From: Spirochaetales bacterium
GTDB lineage: Bacteria; Spirochaetota; Spirochaetia; SZUA-6; JAFGRV01
DNA length: 46,228 bases
Reading direction: 5' to 3'
Assembly: GCA_016930085.1 (NCBI GenBank)
Contig: JAFGHO010000032.1
Location: forward strand, 1 to 46,228
Of the stretch, positions 1-7,624 are shown in pieces; positions within the stretch are counted from its first letter, which is position 1, and every line of letters starts with the position of its first letter. Both the position numbers and the translations under genes were made by a program. The notes beneath the pieces are model-generated. The model saw only the letters and a program-made list of their open reading frames with translations. It was not told the origin of the DNA and made no database searches.

Positions 1-356
1 TCGTTCATGATCCCGACCCGCCAGTAGTAATAACGGTTTTCAACAAGGGGTTCGGTCACCGTATATGAAGGGGCAGTGAGGGTGTCGTCGTCAACGATAA
101 AGCCGCTTTTGAAATCCCCGTTCCCGCATACCTGGAGGTGGTATTTGAGGATGTTTTTTCCTTCCGGCCAGCGTATGACGAGACTTTCCGGTATGACGCT
201 TTCATTGTCCGGGGGTGAAAATCCGTCCGATCCAATATCGAATTTTTTTTCGTTATAGGTATCTTTATCCATGGGAAAGAAATCGCACGTCGAAATGAGG
301 AATAGTGTAAGAAGCACGGGTAGTATGAAAATAATTCGATCAGGTGTTTTATTCAT
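1..356 (-). CDS. Lipoprotein with FN3-like domain (3' part outside window)
   Basis: This minus-strand reading frame opens at an ATG at 356 and runs off the left edge without a stop, so only about 118 N-terminal residues are visible. The protein begins with a charged end and a hydrophobic stretch leading to LFLISTC, a relaxed spirochaete-type lipobox, so an exported lipoprotein is likely. Residues 55-118 carry a fibronectin-III-like pattern: LVIRWPEG, then KYHLQV, and YYYWRVGI. In FN3-like domains this Tyr-x-Trp-x-Val strand is typical. No clear Shine-Dalgarno precedes the ATG, but a good promoter lies 28 bases or more upstream. Function is unknown; adhesion or glycan binding is a guess. Confidence 0.7.
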   Translation of the reverse strand, partial: MNKTPDRIIFILPVLLTLFLISTCDFFPMDKDTYNEKKFDIGSDGFSPPDNESVIPESLVIRWPEGKNILKYHLQVCGNGDFKSGFIVDDDTLTAPSYTVTEPLVENRYYYWRVGIMN

Positions 357-390
357 GGTATTGGTTTTCGTTTAGGATAATATTACCGGC

Positions 391-419
391 AGTATATCAT
401 AAAAAACGCCCGGGTGCAA
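391..419 (-). promoter_or_regulatory. Sigma-70-type promoter for the FN3-like lipoprotein
   Basis: On the minus strand TTGCAC (419-414) and TATACT (396-391) are separated by exactly 17 bases, and transcription would start near 384, about 28 bases before the ATG at 356. It is back to back with the promoter of the ArsR/methyltransferase gene. Confidence 0.5.
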
Positions 420-446
420 TAAAATTCGAAATCGGTCTTTACGTTA

Positions 447-475
447 TTGACAGAAATAACAAAAAAACATATATT
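447..475 (+). promoter_or_regulatory. Sigma-70-type promoter of the ArsR-methyltransferase regulator
   Basis: TTGACA (447-452) and TATATT (470-475) are separated by 17 bases. The transcript would begin near 482, inside the palindrome that follows, which is the expected geometry for repression. Confidence 0.65.
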
Positions 476-477
476 AC

Positions 478-499
478 TATATCAGGATATATTGATATA
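478..499. promoter_or_regulatory. Operator-like palindrome at the regulator start (probable autoregulation)
   Basis: A 22-bp imperfect palindrome has 7-bp arms TATATCA (478-484) and TGATATA (493-499) and a mostly symmetric centre. It lies between the -10 box and the ATG at 501. AT-rich dyads of the ATCA/TGAT type are typical of ArsR/SmtB-family operators, so autorepression by the adjacent gene product is inferred. No ribosome-binding site other than a distant AGGA is visible in the leader. Confidence 0.55.
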
Positions 500-500
500 G

Positions 501-1421
501 ATGAAAGCGCTCGAATACTTCAAGGCCCTGGCCGATGAAACGAGGATCAGACTCTTTACGCTGCTCGGCTCCCACGAACTGAATGTGCACGAGATTACGG
601 AAATCCTCCGCATGGGCCAGTCGAGGGTGTCGAGGCATCTCAAAATTCTTTCCGACTGCGGCCTCCTTACGGCACGGCGGGACGGGTTGTGGTCGTTCTA
701 TTCCGTGCCGGATACCCCGGATGCCCGCCGGTTTGCCGGACTTGTACGGGAAGCGGTTGCGGGGGAAGCCGTGCTTGCTGAGGACGGCAGGGAAGCGGAA
801 AAGGTGATACGGGCCCGGAAAGATCGGACGAGGGAGTTTTTCGATGCGGTCGCCTCGCACTGGGAGTACATGAAAAAGGAGCTTTTCGGGGATATCGATA
901 TCATCGGGCTGCTTTTGGAGACAGTTCCTTCATGCCGGACGATCGCGGATCTGGGGTGCGGGACCGGCGACCTCCTTCACGCGCTGCTCGGCAGGGCGGA
1001 ACGGGTAATCGGGGTGGACAATTCGTCCCGCATGCTCGATGAAGCCCGGAGGCGTTTCGGGGCGGATCGGGGGCGGGCGGATTTTCGGCTCGGCGAACTC
1101 TCTCACCTCCCCCTCCGTGACGGGGAGGCGGAGTGCGCGGTGATCGCGATGGTTCTGCATCACCTGCAGGCGCCGGAGGTCGCGGTGGGGGAAGCCGCCC
1201 GCGTCCTTGAGCCCGGAGGCACGCTCGTCGTCATGGATTTCGACAAGCACGAAAACGAAATGCTCAGGGAGCGGTTTTCCGACCGCTGGCTCGGCTTCGG
1301 GATGGAGGGGCTTTGCTCTTTTTTGTCCGGAGCGGGTCTCGCAACGGAGGTGACGAAGCGGATTCCGGTCCTGAAAGGACTCGTGGTGAATATCGCGTCG
1401 GGAAAGAAGCAGGCCGATTGA
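501..1421 (+). CDS. sahR: ArsR-type HTH regulator fused to a SAM-dependent methyltransferase domain (SahR-like)
   Basis: The 306-residue protein has an N-terminal winged helix of the ArsR family (about residues 1-85: KALADETRIRLFTLL, then SRVSRHLKIL) and a class I methyltransferase domain (about 110-300). The latter has motif I DLGCGTGDLL followed by GVDNSS. The metal-binding ELCVCDL motif of classical ArsR proteins is absent, so it does not look like a metal sensor. ArsR-methyltransferase fusions beside ahcY are known as SahR-type regulators of the methionine/SAH cycle, sensing S-adenosylhomocysteine or SAM. The gene directly precedes ahcY, which supports that role. A promoter and a palindromic operator candidate lie immediately upstream. 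The symbol is assigned from architecture and context; real methyltransferase activity is not excluded. Confidence 0.75.
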   Translation: MKALEYFKALADETRIRLFTLLGSHELNVHEITEILRMGQSRVSRHLKILSDCGLLTARRDGLWSFYSVPDTPDARRFAGLVREAVAGEAVLAEDGREAEKVIRARKDRTREFFDAVASHWEYMKKELFGDIDIIGLLLETVPSCRTIADLGCGTGDLLHALLGRAERVIGVDNSSRMLDEARRRFGADRGRADFRLGELSHLPLRDGEAECAVIAMVLHHLQAPEVAVGEAARVLEPGGTLVVMDFDKHENEMLRERFSDRWLGFGMEGLCSFLSGAGLATEVTKRIPVLKGLVVNIASGKKQAD

Positions 1422-1498
1422 AGGGCCACCGGGCTGAATGTATGGGCGAATACATCGGTCTGAAATTTCCGAATGAAAAAACAAGGGGACGATACCGT

Positions 1499-1529
1499 TT
1501 GACAACAACCGGTTTTACGACAATTGTCG
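1499..1529 (+). promoter_or_regulatory. Promoter-like element with overlapping palindrome before ahcY
   Basis: TTGACA (1499-1504) is followed 17 bases later by a poor -10 (AATTGT, 1522-1527). That -10 sits inside the perfect 12-bp palindrome CGACAATTGTCG (1518-1529). A repressor site over the -10 is a reasonable inference. The same 12-mer recurs at 7421-7432 and 8172-8183. It does not resemble the palindrome in front of the regulator gene. Confidence 0.45.
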
Positions 1530-1572
1530 CAGGGACGGGAGGCGGTCCCCATTAACGATTATGGAATCGATT

Positions 1573-1588
1573 CCCGCCCTCAGGCGGG
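1573..1588 (+). other. GC-rich hairpin in the ahcY leader
   Basis: CCCGCC and GGCGGG pair around a 4-base loop, about 20 bases before the ahcY ribosome-binding site. There is no following T-run, so it is not a simple terminator. I could not match the leader to the SAH-riboswitch consensus. It could influence mRNA stability or initiation. Confidence 0.3.
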
Positions 1589-1619
1589 GTTACGTTATTT
1601 TACATGAAGGGAGACAATC

Positions 1620-2882
1620 ATGGATAAAGGAGATTTTTTTGAGGTAAAGGACCTGAAGCTGGCCGATCAGGGACGGAAAAATCTGGAGCTGGCCGAACTC
1701 AATATGGGCGCGCTTATGGTCGTGAAAGAACGGTTCGAAAAGGAAAAGCCGCTCGCCGGGATACGGATCGGGCTGGCGCTGCACGTGACAAAGGAGACCG
1801 GCATTCTGGTCAGGGTGCTGCGCGCGGGGGGAGCGGAAATCGCGATAACAGGGTGCAATCCCCTCTCCACACAGGACGACGTTGCCGCGGCCCTCGCTGA
1901 AGAAGGGGTGAAGGTCTGGGCGTACAAAGGCGAAACGAAAGAGGATTACTACCGCTATATCACCTACGTGATCGACAACAAACCGCATATCACGATTGAC
2001 GACGGGTGCGACCTCGTCTCGGAGATCCACAAAAACCATCCGCACCTGATTCCGGACATTATCTGCGGGTGCGAAGAAACGACCACCGGCATCATACGGC
2101 TCAAGGCCATGGAACGCGACAACCGGCTCAAGTACCCGATGATCGCGGTCAATGACAACAACACGAAACACCTGGTGGACAACTATTACGGAACGGGCCA
2201 GTCGACGATCGACGGCATTCTCCGCGCGACGAACATTCTCTTTGCCGGAAAAACCGTCGTCGTCTGCGGGTACGGAAGCTGCGGCAAAGGGGTGTCTTTG
2301 CGGGCAAGCGCCCTCGGCGCGAATGTCATCGTCTGTGAGGTCGACAAATTCAGGGCCCTTCAGGCGGCATACGACGGATACCGCGTGATGAAAATGGAAG
2401 AGGCCGCCGTTATCGGGGACGTCTTCTGCACGGTTACCGGCAACAAGCACGTGATCCGGCTCGAACACATGAAGGAGATGAAGCACGGGGCGATCATGCT
2501 CAATTCGGGCCATTTCGATATCGAAATAGACCTTGCCTCGTTACGGGAAGCGGGTGATTCATCCCGAAAGGTGCGGCCGTTCATGGACGAATACGTCCTC
2601 GGCGGGAAGAAGCTTTTCGTGCTGGGTGAAGGCCGGCTCGTCAATCTCGCCGCGGCGGAAGGGCACCCGAGCGAGGTGATGTCAACCTCGTTCTGCGGCC
2701 AGGCCCTCTCGTGCGAATACGGGGCAAAAAACAGGGGAAAAATGGAGAATAAAGTGATCCAGCTTCCCGCCGAGATCGACGACGAGATCGCCGGTCTCCA
2801 GCTCAAGGCCATGGGAATCACGATCGACACCCTGACCGCGGAACAGATCGCCTATCTCGATTCGTGGGAAGAAGGAACCTGA
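1620..2882 (+). CDS. ahcY: Adenosylhomocysteinase (S-adenosylhomocysteine hydrolase)
   Basis: This cytoplasmic NAD-dependent enzyme splits S-adenosylhomocysteine into adenosine and homocysteine, which relieves product inhibition of methyltransferases. The 420-residue sequence shows family hallmarks: DVAAAL near 80, CEETTTG near 151, the Rossmann glycine motif GYGSCGKG near 217, SGHFDIEI, and HPSEVM in the C-terminal third. It lacks the insertion and the C-terminal Lys/Tyr extension of eukaryotic and proteobacterial forms. It ends shortly after LTAEQIAYLDSW, so it is the short archaeal/Thermotoga-like type. AGGGAG eight bases upstream fixes the start. It lies downstream of the SahR-like gene with a 198-bp gap holding its own promoter-like element, and ends 10 bp from a convergent gene. 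Confidence 0.95.
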   Translation: MDKGDFFEVKDLKLADQGRKNLELAELNMGALMVVKERFEKEKPLAGIRIGLALHVTKETGILVRVLRAGGAEIAITGCNPLSTQDDVAAALAEEGVKVWAYKGETKEDYYRYITYVIDNKPHITIDDGCDLVSEIHKNHPHLIPDIICGCEETTTGIIRLKAMERDNRLKYPMIAVNDNNTKHLVDNYYGTGQSTIDGILRATNILFAGKTVVVCGYGSCGKGVSLRASALGANVIVCEVDKFRALQAAYDGYRVMKMEEAAVIGDVFCTVTGNKHVIRLEHMKEMKHGAIMLNSGHFDIEIDLASLREAGDSSRKVRPFMDEYVLGGKKLFVLGEGRLVNLAAAEGHPSEVMSTSFCGQALSCEYGAKNRGKMENKVIQLPAEIDDEIAGLQLKAMGITIDTLTAEQIAYLDSWEEGT

Positions 2883-2892
2883 GCAACATGTT

Positions 2893-5169
2893 TCAATCCG
2901 GCCGCCGGCCGAAGATTGTTTCGGACAGTTCCCTGTCATAGGCGAAAAGCATAAACCCGCCGGTTTTGAGCTCTCTTGTCGTGCGGATCTGCTCGAAAAG
3001 CATCGTCATGTCGTACGGGGTATCCCAGACACTGATCCCGATGCCGGGATAACAGGGAACCCCATACGCGTGGCCGAGCTGCGCCGAAGTCAGCACCCCG
3101 AACCGGAGGGCGTTGTCCGTATAGGTCATGGGGCAGACGAAATCGACATAGCGTCTTTCACACCAGCGTCCCCACTCCTGGGCGACCTCCTCACGGTCGA
3201 GGAACGGGTTGGGAAAAACCGCGGCTGACACGCCGATTCCGGGCCGGACTTTTTTTACTTCTTCGCTTATCCGTTCGACAAGCCCTGTTATTGTTTCCCT
3301 CCTGAAATTCTCCCACGAGTCCGTCAGCACGGGATCGGAAAAAATCTCTTCCGGCCACTTATAAAGATTCCTGCCGATTTTTTCCTCGAACCGTTTTCTG
3401 CATTCATCGCAAAAACAATACCCCGCGGATGGGTAGCGAATATAATCGAGATGGATACCGTGTACGCGATAACGCCGGACGATCTCGACTGCGGCTGCCG
3501 TCTCCAATTCCCGGTTTTTCGGGTGTGAAGGACACAGCCATGCTTCGGAAGGGGTCCCGGAAGAAGAAACCTGGAGACGCTTTTCCTTTTTCAGGAGTGA
3601 AAGAAATGAGGCGGGAACCTCCTGCCCGAGCTTGAAGCATATCTTCCAGACATGGCATCTGATGCCGTTCTTATTGCAGGCGGTCAGGCACTCATCGAGC
3701 CGGTCACCTCCTGTTTTTACAGCGGCATGATTCGGGATAAGGGAGCTTTTGTAATAAGCGATACCGCTCGTCCCCATATTCGGGAAAAGGTCGGTAAACC
3801 GGCTTTCTTTCAACCGCCCGACCGCCTCGTCCCACGAAAGTCCGGGTATTCCCGCCGCATTTGCGCACCAGACACCCCTGAACTCATTCCCCCCGCCCGA
3901 CTCAAAAAACTTTTCAAACTCCAATTTACCGATACCGCCTTTTTCCGGCGGGATATACCCCGTTCGTTCTTTCAATCCGGGAAAGAAATGTTCGAGTATC
4001 GCCGCAAGCATCAGGCGTTTCCCGACGGGATCGTCCTGTAAAAGTACATGAGAAAAATGAACGCAGTTGTCCGAAATAACGGCGGCCGACAGTCCCGTGT
4101 TCTCTCCATTGACCGTATACCATGACCCGAGTGTTTTACTTTTGCCCGGGATCGGGGCCGGTTCGATAATGTTCCAGGAAGCCTGAACTACCGAGGGGGG
4201 AATCCCTCTCACCGTTTCATCCTCGAAGCGCATGGTATAGAAATATCCGGGATACTCCTCCGCAATAAAAGATCCGGCGCCGAAACCGCAATCGCCGCGA
4301 AGCGAAGGAGGAAGGATATAAAAACTAATCAGGTGACCGCCTAAAAGAAGGTAATCTTTGAGGACATCAAGCGAGGAATCACTCATCGCGGGATTATAGG
4401 GCAGAATCAGGACTTTCTTGGATCGTATTTGCTGTAGCGACAGCTTTGTATCGCTCAATATATTGCAGGTCATCCCTAAAGCGGAGAGGGTACGGGATAC
4501 ATTATTCGTATACTCGATAACGGAGGGCCCTTTGGCCGGATCTTTTTTATACACCGATTCATTACGAATGACTGCGACCGGAAACTCGTCCTTCATCATG
4601 GCAATCTCGGAGACGGCAAACCATGTATCTCGGCCGCTGCAGGGATAGGCGGCAAGACGGATCATCTCGATCCTGTTGTACCCTTCAGGCGACCCCGTTA
4701 TCTGCATACTGCTTTTGGGAATAGTGATTGTGTCCCAGCAGTCCTTTCGCCGCGGATAAAAGGAAGCATAATACCAGCCGGTACCGCTTTTCAGATAAAG
4801 ATAAAAATGCGATATCGATGAAAGATCGGCGCAATAGAAGCGGATCCGTATACCCGGATACATTGTCATATCCGAAGCATCCTGCAATGCGACGGCTTTG
4901 TCCCAGAATGACCTTTCAGGCGGCAGTGAAGAAAAGAGACAGGGAAAACGGACGGCCTTTATCCCTTTCTGTTTTTTGAGTGAAACCTTGCCGCTTTTCC
5001 CTCCGGATTTCCAGGCATTTCTGGCGGCGTTATCATCGGTGTATGAACAATTTTCAACGGCCATTTTGTCCCGCGGGACCGGCCTTGTCCCGAACTGGCG
5101 GCACGAGGGGGTCGTTACAAGGAAAACGAACAGCAGAGGATATACGAATTTCAAAGCGTTACCGAACAT
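2893..5169 (-). CDS. Large lipoprotein with C-terminal GHL10-type (YngK/DUF187) glycoside hydrolase-like domain
   Basis: From the ATG at 5169 the protein has 758 residues. The start is chosen because it opens directly into a signal peptide (KFVYPLLFVFLVTTPSC) with a relaxed lipobox; the frame itself extends to 5256. After the anchor comes an all-beta, carbohydrate-binding-like region, then an alpha/beta segment (VLILPYNPAMS, LLLGGHLISFYI) resembling class I amidotransferase-like folds found in similar proteins. The last 330 residues match GHL10: FRGVWCANAAG, GIHLDYIRYP, and FVCPMTYTDN. This family comprises TIM-barrel, glycosidase-like surface proteins in the GH superfamily. The Cys-rich FCDECRKRF stretch after the DYIRYP motif is also usual. 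The substrate is unknown. It converges on ahcY. Confidence 0.75.
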   Translation of the reverse strand: MFGNALKFVYPLLFVFLVTTPSCRQFGTRPVPRDKMAVENCSYTDDNAARNAWKSGGKSGKVSLKKQKGIKAVRFPCLFSSLPPERSFWDKAVALQDASDMTMYPGIRIRFYCADLSSISHFYLYLKSGTGWYYASFYPRRKDCWDTITIPKSSMQITGSPEGYNRIEMIRLAAYPCSGRDTWFAVSEIAMMKDEFPVAVIRNESVYKKDPAKGPSVIEYTNNVSRTLSALGMTCNILSDTKLSLQQIRSKKVLILPYNPAMSDSSLDVLKDYLLLGGHLISFYILPPSLRGDCGFGAGSFIAEEYPGYFYTMRFEDETVRGIPPSVVQASWNIIEPAPIPGKSKTLGSWYTVNGENTGLSAAVISDNCVHFSHVLLQDDPVGKRLMLAAILEHFFPGLKERTGYIPPEKGGIGKLEFEKFFESGGGNEFRGVWCANAAGIPGLSWDEAVGRLKESRFTDLFPNMGTSGIAYYKSSLIPNHAAVKTGGDRLDECLTACNKNGIRCHVWKICFKLGQEVPASFLSLLKKEKRLQVSSSGTPSEAWLCPSHPKNRELETAAAVEIVRRYRVHGIHLDYIRYPSAGYCFCDECRKRFEEKIGRNLYKWPEEIFSDPVLTDSWENFRRETITGLVERISEEVKKVRPGIGVSAAVFPNPFLDREEVAQEWGRWCERRYVDFVCPMTYTDNALRFGVLTSAQLGHAYGVPCYPGIGISVWDTPYDMTMLFEQIRTTRELKTGGFMLFAYDRELSETIFGRRPD

Positions 5170-5293
5170 AACGGAATCCCGTCTTTCAGTATATGCGGAG
5201 AGAAGAGGAAAAGCAATAACCGGACGCCATGATAAAACGGCTGCCGGTAATCCCACGAAAGTGTCATTTATCCGTGAATATCATACCGTGTTT

Positions 5294-5697
5294 TTAATAA
5301 AGTGAGAATTTTTCTATTTTATCTTTTACGGCGGTGGCGGGAGATAATATTTCAATCACGATATCCGGCGCACCGAGACACCCTTTCTCATCCAGCTTTC
5401 CCGAATCACATATAACAACAAGGTCCGGCTGGACGACCGTTTATATTTCCTTTTCCGATTCGCCTTCTTCAGGCAGACGGACGTCAAAAGGGGCGAAGTA
5501 AATTGTGCATGATTTGTTCTTGAGGAATTGCGCGATTTGCATTCCTATTTCCCTCAGAATATCCCGGTGCCTTCTGGATGGTGCGTGGGACATATTATAA
5601 GCCTCGCTATCGATGAGTTCCCACCGTTCATTGTCGGGCCAGTCCACATAATCCGCATAGGTATAGTGATGATGAGATTTTTTAAGGGCACCGACAT
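5294..5697 (-). pseudogene. Decayed Uma2-family (PD-(D/E)XK nuclease-like) gene
   Basis: Read on the minus strand, the pieces match a Uma2 protein: an ATG at 5697 begins MSVPLK. The reading frame must then shift at a run of six A (about 5681-5686) to continue KSHHHYTYADYVDWPDNERW, LIDSEAYNMSHAPSRRH, and FAPFDVRLPEEG. An in-frame TAA (about 5441-5443) follows EKEI. After it, TVVQPDLVVICDSGKLDEKG and GAPDIVIEILSPATA continue in the same frame until a stop at 5294 just after IEKFSLY. The C-terminal third is missing. It therefore carries a frameshift, a nonsense codon and a truncation. Uma2 genes are mobile, multicopy families of uncertain function. Confidence 0.75.
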
Positions 5698-5762
5698 GAT
5701 AGAGCCATTATACGTTAAAGATCGGAAAGAGTCAAGGATTGCCCCATTGATGCAGGTACCGG

Positions 5763-7358
5763 CTACATGTTCCAGATTTCCTTGAACTGGTGGGGTTTTT
5801 CGCAATATTTACAGATATAGAAATCCGCCTTCAACCGGTAGAATTCCGGAATCGCATTTTCATGGTGTACGGGGTGGGAGATGCAATCCGGATTCGTACA
5901 CCCGATTTCCTCGAAATTATATACGCGGGGCGGCGCAAGAAGCCGGAGCTTCTTGATCACCCGCTGATGTTTGATAAAATTGAGTGTGCATCCCGGAGCG
6001 ATCGCCGCGAGTTTTTTTATCTTCTTCTCTTCGAAATCGACGACATCGACTTCGGGAAGAGAGACGATTCCTTTTGTGTCGTTGGTTTTGAGCGATTCGA
6101 ACACGCCGTGGGAACTGGGCATATTGAGATCGAGGATTTTTCGTATTTTGTAGATGTGATCCCAGATCGTGTCCACGTTGTCCCCCCGTCCGATATGATC
6201 GATGACGATTCCGTTTTCGATCGGTTTGATCCCGACTTTATATTCCGTTTTCGGCTGATCGTGAGGCTCGGCCTCTTTTATGAAATCATCCTGAAACCGA
6301 AGGGGTTCGGGGTGTTTGCCGGAAAAATCACGACCCAGTCTCCCGCCCAGCATACCGATAGCGATAATCCGGATAAAGTATCCGTTCAGTGCCTGCTCCT
6401 CCCATCCGTTCAACGGTGTATTGTCGAGAAAAAGCGGGACGGTGGGATGCTCGCGGTGCCGCGGGAGGGGATGATAGAAGCGGGTTTCCTCCGGAATCCG
6501 GTCGATAAATCCTCGTTGAAAGGTAACGGCATCCCGCAATATGTCACTCTTCTCGCGAACGTCTTCTCCCATCCGCTCGAGCTGCAGGCGGCTGAAATAC
6601 CAGATATTCGCGATACTGTCCTGCTTCAGATATTCTTCGATCGATGAAAAGGTACGGACTGCGAATTCGTTTTTTGCCATTTTTTCCGTATAGTGGGCGG
6701 GCATCTGGAGTTCTTCCGGGGCGATCAGATCCACGGTAACCTCATGGAAAATCCTCAAGCCGTCGGCTTTCGAGTGAACGGTTCTGCCGTGGAAAAGGTC
6801 CCCTAAAAGCGCGATATGAATAGAGTCCCTGTTCCAGTTCTTCTGTTCAAAGAAGGTATATTCATCCAGGAACTCCTGGGTGGGGTGTTCGTGCTTCCCG
6901 TCACCTCCGTTGATAAAAGAAGGTTTGGGCAGGTGATTCCGCTCCGCGTATTCGGCGAGGGTGGCCTCGAGCCATCTGCATACGCCTTCCAGTTTGGTTC
7001 GTACGATATAGATCGAATAATCGTTGTATCCGCAAAGCATTTTAAAGGTGTCCGAATAACTTTCCATTTTATTAAAGGAGGAATGACCGGGGTCGAGAAC
7101 GTTCAGCCGCGTGTTGTGAAACTCGGCGGCGTTCTTGAATGATTCTTTTGTTCGCGTGCTGTCTTCGAGAAAGATAATGTAGGTACCGATATTCTGATTG
7201 TTGATTTGAAACGATTCGAGTGTTTTTTTTGTACGAATGGCTTCTTTAAGTTCCTTTGTTTTCCGGTAAAGATACAGCTGCTCGTCGATGGAAAGATCAT
7301 TGACAACGGCGATGGTTCTTCCTTTAAACGGACCGTCTTCAAACGGTGGTCTCTTCAT
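5763..7358 (-). CDS. pyrBI: Aspartate carbamoyltransferase, fused catalytic (PyrB) and regulatory (PyrI) chains
   Basis: The 531-residue protein catalyses the first committed step of pyrimidine synthesis, carbamoyl phosphate plus aspartate to carbamoyl aspartate. The N-terminal 330 residues are PyrB-like, with the phosphate loop EDSTRTKESF (near 65-74), KHEHPTQEFLDEY (near 160), LGDLFHGRTVHS and PLPRHRE. The last 150 residues are PyrI-like, with an allosteric segment (IENGIVIDHIGRGD) and a zinc site, CTNPDC then CKYC. Such fusions are known from Thermotoga and some spirochaetes. AGGAG at 7370-7366 sits eight bases before the chosen ATG; an upstream GTG at 7391 would place this ribosome site inside the gene and is rejected. 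It is divergent from argF. Confidence 0.93.
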   Translation of the reverse strand: MKRPPFEDGPFKGRTIAVVNDLSIDEQLYLYRKTKELKEAIRTKKTLESFQINNQNIGTYIIFLEDSTRTKESFKNAAEFHNTRLNVLDPGHSSFNKMESYSDTFKMLCGYNDYSIYIVRTKLEGVCRWLEATLAEYAERNHLPKPSFINGGDGKHEHPTQEFLDEYTFFEQKNWNRDSIHIALLGDLFHGRTVHSKADGLRIFHEVTVDLIAPEELQMPAHYTEKMAKNEFAVRTFSSIEEYLKQDSIANIWYFSRLQLERMGEDVREKSDILRDAVTFQRGFIDRIPEETRFYHPLPRHREHPTVPLFLDNTPLNGWEEQALNGYFIRIIAIGMLGGRLGRDFSGKHPEPLRFQDDFIKEAEPHDQPKTEYKVGIKPIENGIVIDHIGRGDNVDTIWDHIYKIRKILDLNMPSSHGVFESLKTNDTKGIVSLPEVDVVDFEEKKIKKLAAIAPGCTLNFIKHQRVIKKLRLLAPPRVYNFEEIGCTNPDCISHPVHHENAIPEFYRLKADFYICKYCEKPHQFKEIWNM

Positions 7359-7418
7359 CGGCACACTCCTTTTTAAGGAAGAATCTCTCACGCGGTTTTC
7401 TCACATTCAGTCCGAAAG

Positions 7419-7434
7419 TACGACAATTGTCGTA
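7419..7434. promoter_or_regulatory. Perfect 16-bp palindrome between divergent pyrBI and argF
   Basis: TACGACAATTGTCGTA is perfectly symmetric and sits 61 bp upstream of pyrBI and about 190 bp upstream of argF. Its 12-bp core equals the element in front of ahcY (1518-1529). A shared operator for two carbamoyl-phosphate-consuming genes is one reading; a genome-wide iterated palindrome is the other. Confidence 0.45.
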
Positions 7435-7624
7435 AAAAAAAGATTCGAGAGACAACCGGGCTCGTATTCCCGTAAAAGTAAACTATAAATCTCGGGCATT
7501 GTCAATGGATATTCTATACAAAGAAGAACTTTCGGGGTATTATGTCAATCGTGCTTTGCGGGTTTATTAAAGACACCCTCAAAAAAATGGTAAAGCAACT
7601 ATAGGGTAATAAAGGAGTGTTTTT

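Noticed and set aside
1422-1619. SAH riboswitch before ahcY
   Set aside because: Although a hairpin is present, the conserved SAH-riboswitch core was not found, and a protein regulator gene lies upstream instead.
2893-5256. Extended start of the GHL10 lipoprotein at 5256
   Set aside because: The extra 29 residues precede a complete signal peptide starting at the ATG at 5169, and exported lipoproteins do not carry such a leader.
5790-6647. 285-codon plus-strand frame opposite pyrBI
   Set aside because: It is antisense to the aspartate carbamoyltransferase gene and has no start site or motifs.
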